NCBI GenBank assembly: GCA_947589165.1
Contig: CANQCH010000018.1
Coordinates: 1 to 13,171 of the forward strand
Source: an uncultured Bacilli bacterium
GTDB taxonomy: Bacteria > Bacillota_I > Bacilli_A > RF39 > UBA660
Length of the DNA stretch: 13,171 nt
Direction of reading: 5' to 3'
Position 1 is the stretch's first letter. Each line of letters opens with the position of its first letter. A program made the position numbers and the translations under genes. Shown piece after piece: positions 11,797 through 13,171 of the stretch. The notes under the pieces were generated by a model. That model was not told the DNA's origin. It saw only the letters and a program-made list of their open reading frames with translations, and searched no databases.

Positions 11797-13119
11797 TTAA
11801 GGCATAATACGATAAGGATTTTTTTTAGTTCCAACACCAGATTGAATTTTAGTAGTTGATACTAAATAAAATACTGGTCTAATCGCAAAAGAATTGCCTA
11901 AGACAATACCATAGACATCAAGTATTCCAATCCCAGCAATAGCTATGAAGTTAGTTTGATCATTATAAAATCTCATTATTGTATGCTCATATAAACCATT
12001 ATACATCCAATTAAAATCTACAGCTTGACGATAATCATCAAAATTATTAAAATCATTGCCCGGCTTAGACCAATATGTTGGGGATGCTCCATACATATAA
12101 TCTGAAACATACATTAAACCAATAAAGTTATTAATGCTTTTAGGTTCTGTCGGATAATTAGTCGCAAAGGATTCTAAGCCTAGTTCATATTTATATACTT
12201 CTTTAGCATTTCGATTTGGCAAAGTAGTCCCCGCCAAATACCAATTATGTAAATTAATTAATTTGGCCAAGGAAGAATTTCTAGTTGTAATATAAGTATA
12301 AAATATCTGGTTTAAATTAATATTATTTAAATCACTAGTGGCAAAATTATTACTAATACTTGCGCTATTTAAATTGGACCAAGAATAACTCATTATATTA
12401 GGTAAATTTTCTGGGTTTTTATAATAATTCGTAACATTTTGATAAATTCTTGTAGCAGTTCCAACTCCTACTTTTCCTGTTTCCCTAGCAGTAGTATAAT
12501 CGGCTTTAATTAATTTAGCTTCATATTTATCACCATTTTTAAACAAACCAATTATCCGATATAGGTCACTATTATCACATTCGCCATGTTCCATAGCATC
12601 TAAGCAAACATAATTATTTACTTCGGCATCAGGACCACTATAACGATAAGAATTATCTTCTGCTTCTAAATTGCTATTGGGCATTCCATCATAATCGGCC
12701 TTGCCATCATGAAATATTAAGGTAGTATCTAAAGACTTATTGGCAATAAGACAACTGGTAAGTTCTTGACCACGACAACGGTTACCAATATTATCAATAT
12801 CAAAGTAAACATAACAACGATCCGATGATTTTGCTTTAACATAGACATTATTATCTTGATATTCTAAGGTGCCCCCATTTTCACAACCACTTCTATCTTT
12901 ATTTAAAATATAGTCATTGCTTGGCCATGAATTATCTATACTTTCTTTATACTCACCATTCTCATCTTCAATCATCATACTAAGTAAATTGTTATCTTGA
13001 ATTTTATATTTACTTAATAATAGATTTTTTTCTTTTAAATTAACAAATAAAAATAAATTTACGCCTAAAGTAATAATTAATAGTATATAAGGAATGATTA
13101 AATTTCTTTTTTGGGTCAT
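11797..13119 (-). CDS. Membrane-anchored extracellular protein of unknown function
   Basis: 440 residues. One N-terminal hydrophobic segment (about 8-27, IIPYILLIITLGVNLFLFV) after a basic start makes a signal anchor with the rest outside. Residues about 45-107 form a small module (MMIEDENGEYKESI ... GCENGG ... SSDRCYVYFD) that I recall from many surface proteins of uncultured low-GC Gram-positives. Six cysteines (79, 102, 115, 123, 172, 181) could pair. The large C-terminal domain runs from YRIIGLFKNGDKYEAKLIK (187-205) to the end motif FAIRPVFYLVSTTKI-SG-GT-NPYRI (411-438), also typical of such proteins; it is rich in Y, N, W and S, and no catalytic motif is visible. AGAGGT lies 9 bases before the ATG; a GATAAT -10 is at 13146-13151, its -35 falling in the T run cut by the window edge. 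It could be a pilin-like or adhesin-like surface protein. Confidence 0.75.
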   Translation of the reverse strand: MTQKRNLIIPYILLIITLGVNLFLFVNLKEKNLLLSKYKIQDNNLLSMMIEDENGEYKESIDNSWPSNDYILNKDRSGCENGGTLEYQDNNVYVKAKSSDRCYVYFDIDNIGNRCRGQELTSCLIANKSLDTTLIFHDGKADYDGMPNSNLEAEDNSYRYSGPDAEVNNYVCLDAMEHGECDNSDLYRIIGLFKNGDKYEAKLIKADYTTARETGKVGVGTATRIYQNVTNYYKNPENLPNIMSYSWSNLNSASISNNFATSDLNNINLNQIFYTYITTRNSSLAKLINLHNWYLAGTTLPNRNAKEVYKYELGLESFATNYPTEPKSINNFIGLMYVSDYMYGASPTYWSKPGNDFNNFDDYRQAVDFNWMYNGLYEHTIMRFYNDQTNFIAIAGIGILDVYGIVLGNSFAIRPVFYLVSTTKIQSGVGTKKNPYRIMP

Positions 13120-13152
13120 AAGCTATTACCTCTATTTTTCCCCATATTATCA

Positions 13153-13171
13153 AAAAAAAAAAAAAAAAAAA
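13153..13171. repeat. Poly-A homopolymer at the right edge
   Basis: An A run closes the window. Read on the minus strand it is a T tract upstream of the surface-protein gene, possibly the end of a terminator for the previous gene. Homopolymers at both edges may also reflect where assembly stopped. Confidence 0.5.

Noticed and set aside
1..13171. CRISPR arrays, tRNA, rRNA, riboswitch or phage genes
   Set aside because: I saw no regularly spaced direct repeats, no tRNA TTCRA arm with a matching acceptor, no rRNA-like tract and no structural phage genes. The UvrX-type polymerase alone is not evidence for a prophage.

Overview
The window is strongly AT-rich DNA from a low-GC Gram-positive lineage. 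I infer an uncultured Bacilli/RF39- or Erysipelotrichia-like gut bacterium. The reasons are the SD-type ribosome sites, TTGnnn/TATAAT promoters, a UvrX-type polymerase plus YolD pair, a DUF5011/NodB deacetylase, and a surface protein with the CYVYFD and NPYRI signatures of such genomes. TGA is used as a stop (end of the polymerase gene, in an ATGA overlap), so the Mycoplasma code does not apply. Both window ends are poly-A runs.

Layout. (1) 1-38: a minus-strand terminator-like hairpin with a 16-base T tract. (2) About 37-1402: a complete IS3-family insertion sequence with orfA, orfB, a -1 slippery site, a D-D(35)-E transposase and an 18-bp perfect inner inverted repeat. (3) 1443-3050, minus: a 535-aa divergent sigma-70 factor. 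(4) 3108-7988, minus: a giant 1626-aa sigma factor. It has a full primary-type sigma core in residues about 171-455, then a ~1170-residue extension with at least 12 degenerate repeats built round an FG-x-N-[FLY]-D-Q core. (5) 8136-9718, plus: a divergently transcribed Y-family polymerase/YolD translesion operon with a clear promoter and a LexA-like palindrome at the start site. (6) 9715-13119, minus: an acidic single-pass membrane protein, a membrane-anchored Ig-repeat polysaccharide deacetylase and a membrane-anchored surface protein.

How the genes work together. The two sigma genes are paralogues. They share an unusual N-terminal domain (YYxxK ... WxxxxIxWLxxY) and almost the same promoter (TTGCAA-16-TAnnAT with TTTATGT before the -10), which suggests common or self control. 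The polymerase and YolD form a probable SOS-type lesion-bypass unit. The last three genes belong to the cell envelope. The IS appears to have landed between the 535-aa sigma gene and its terminator.

The most unusual object is the giant sigma factor. The sigma core is conventional, but I know of no described role for a long C-terminal array of sigma-region-4-like or HTH-like repeats on a sigma factor.
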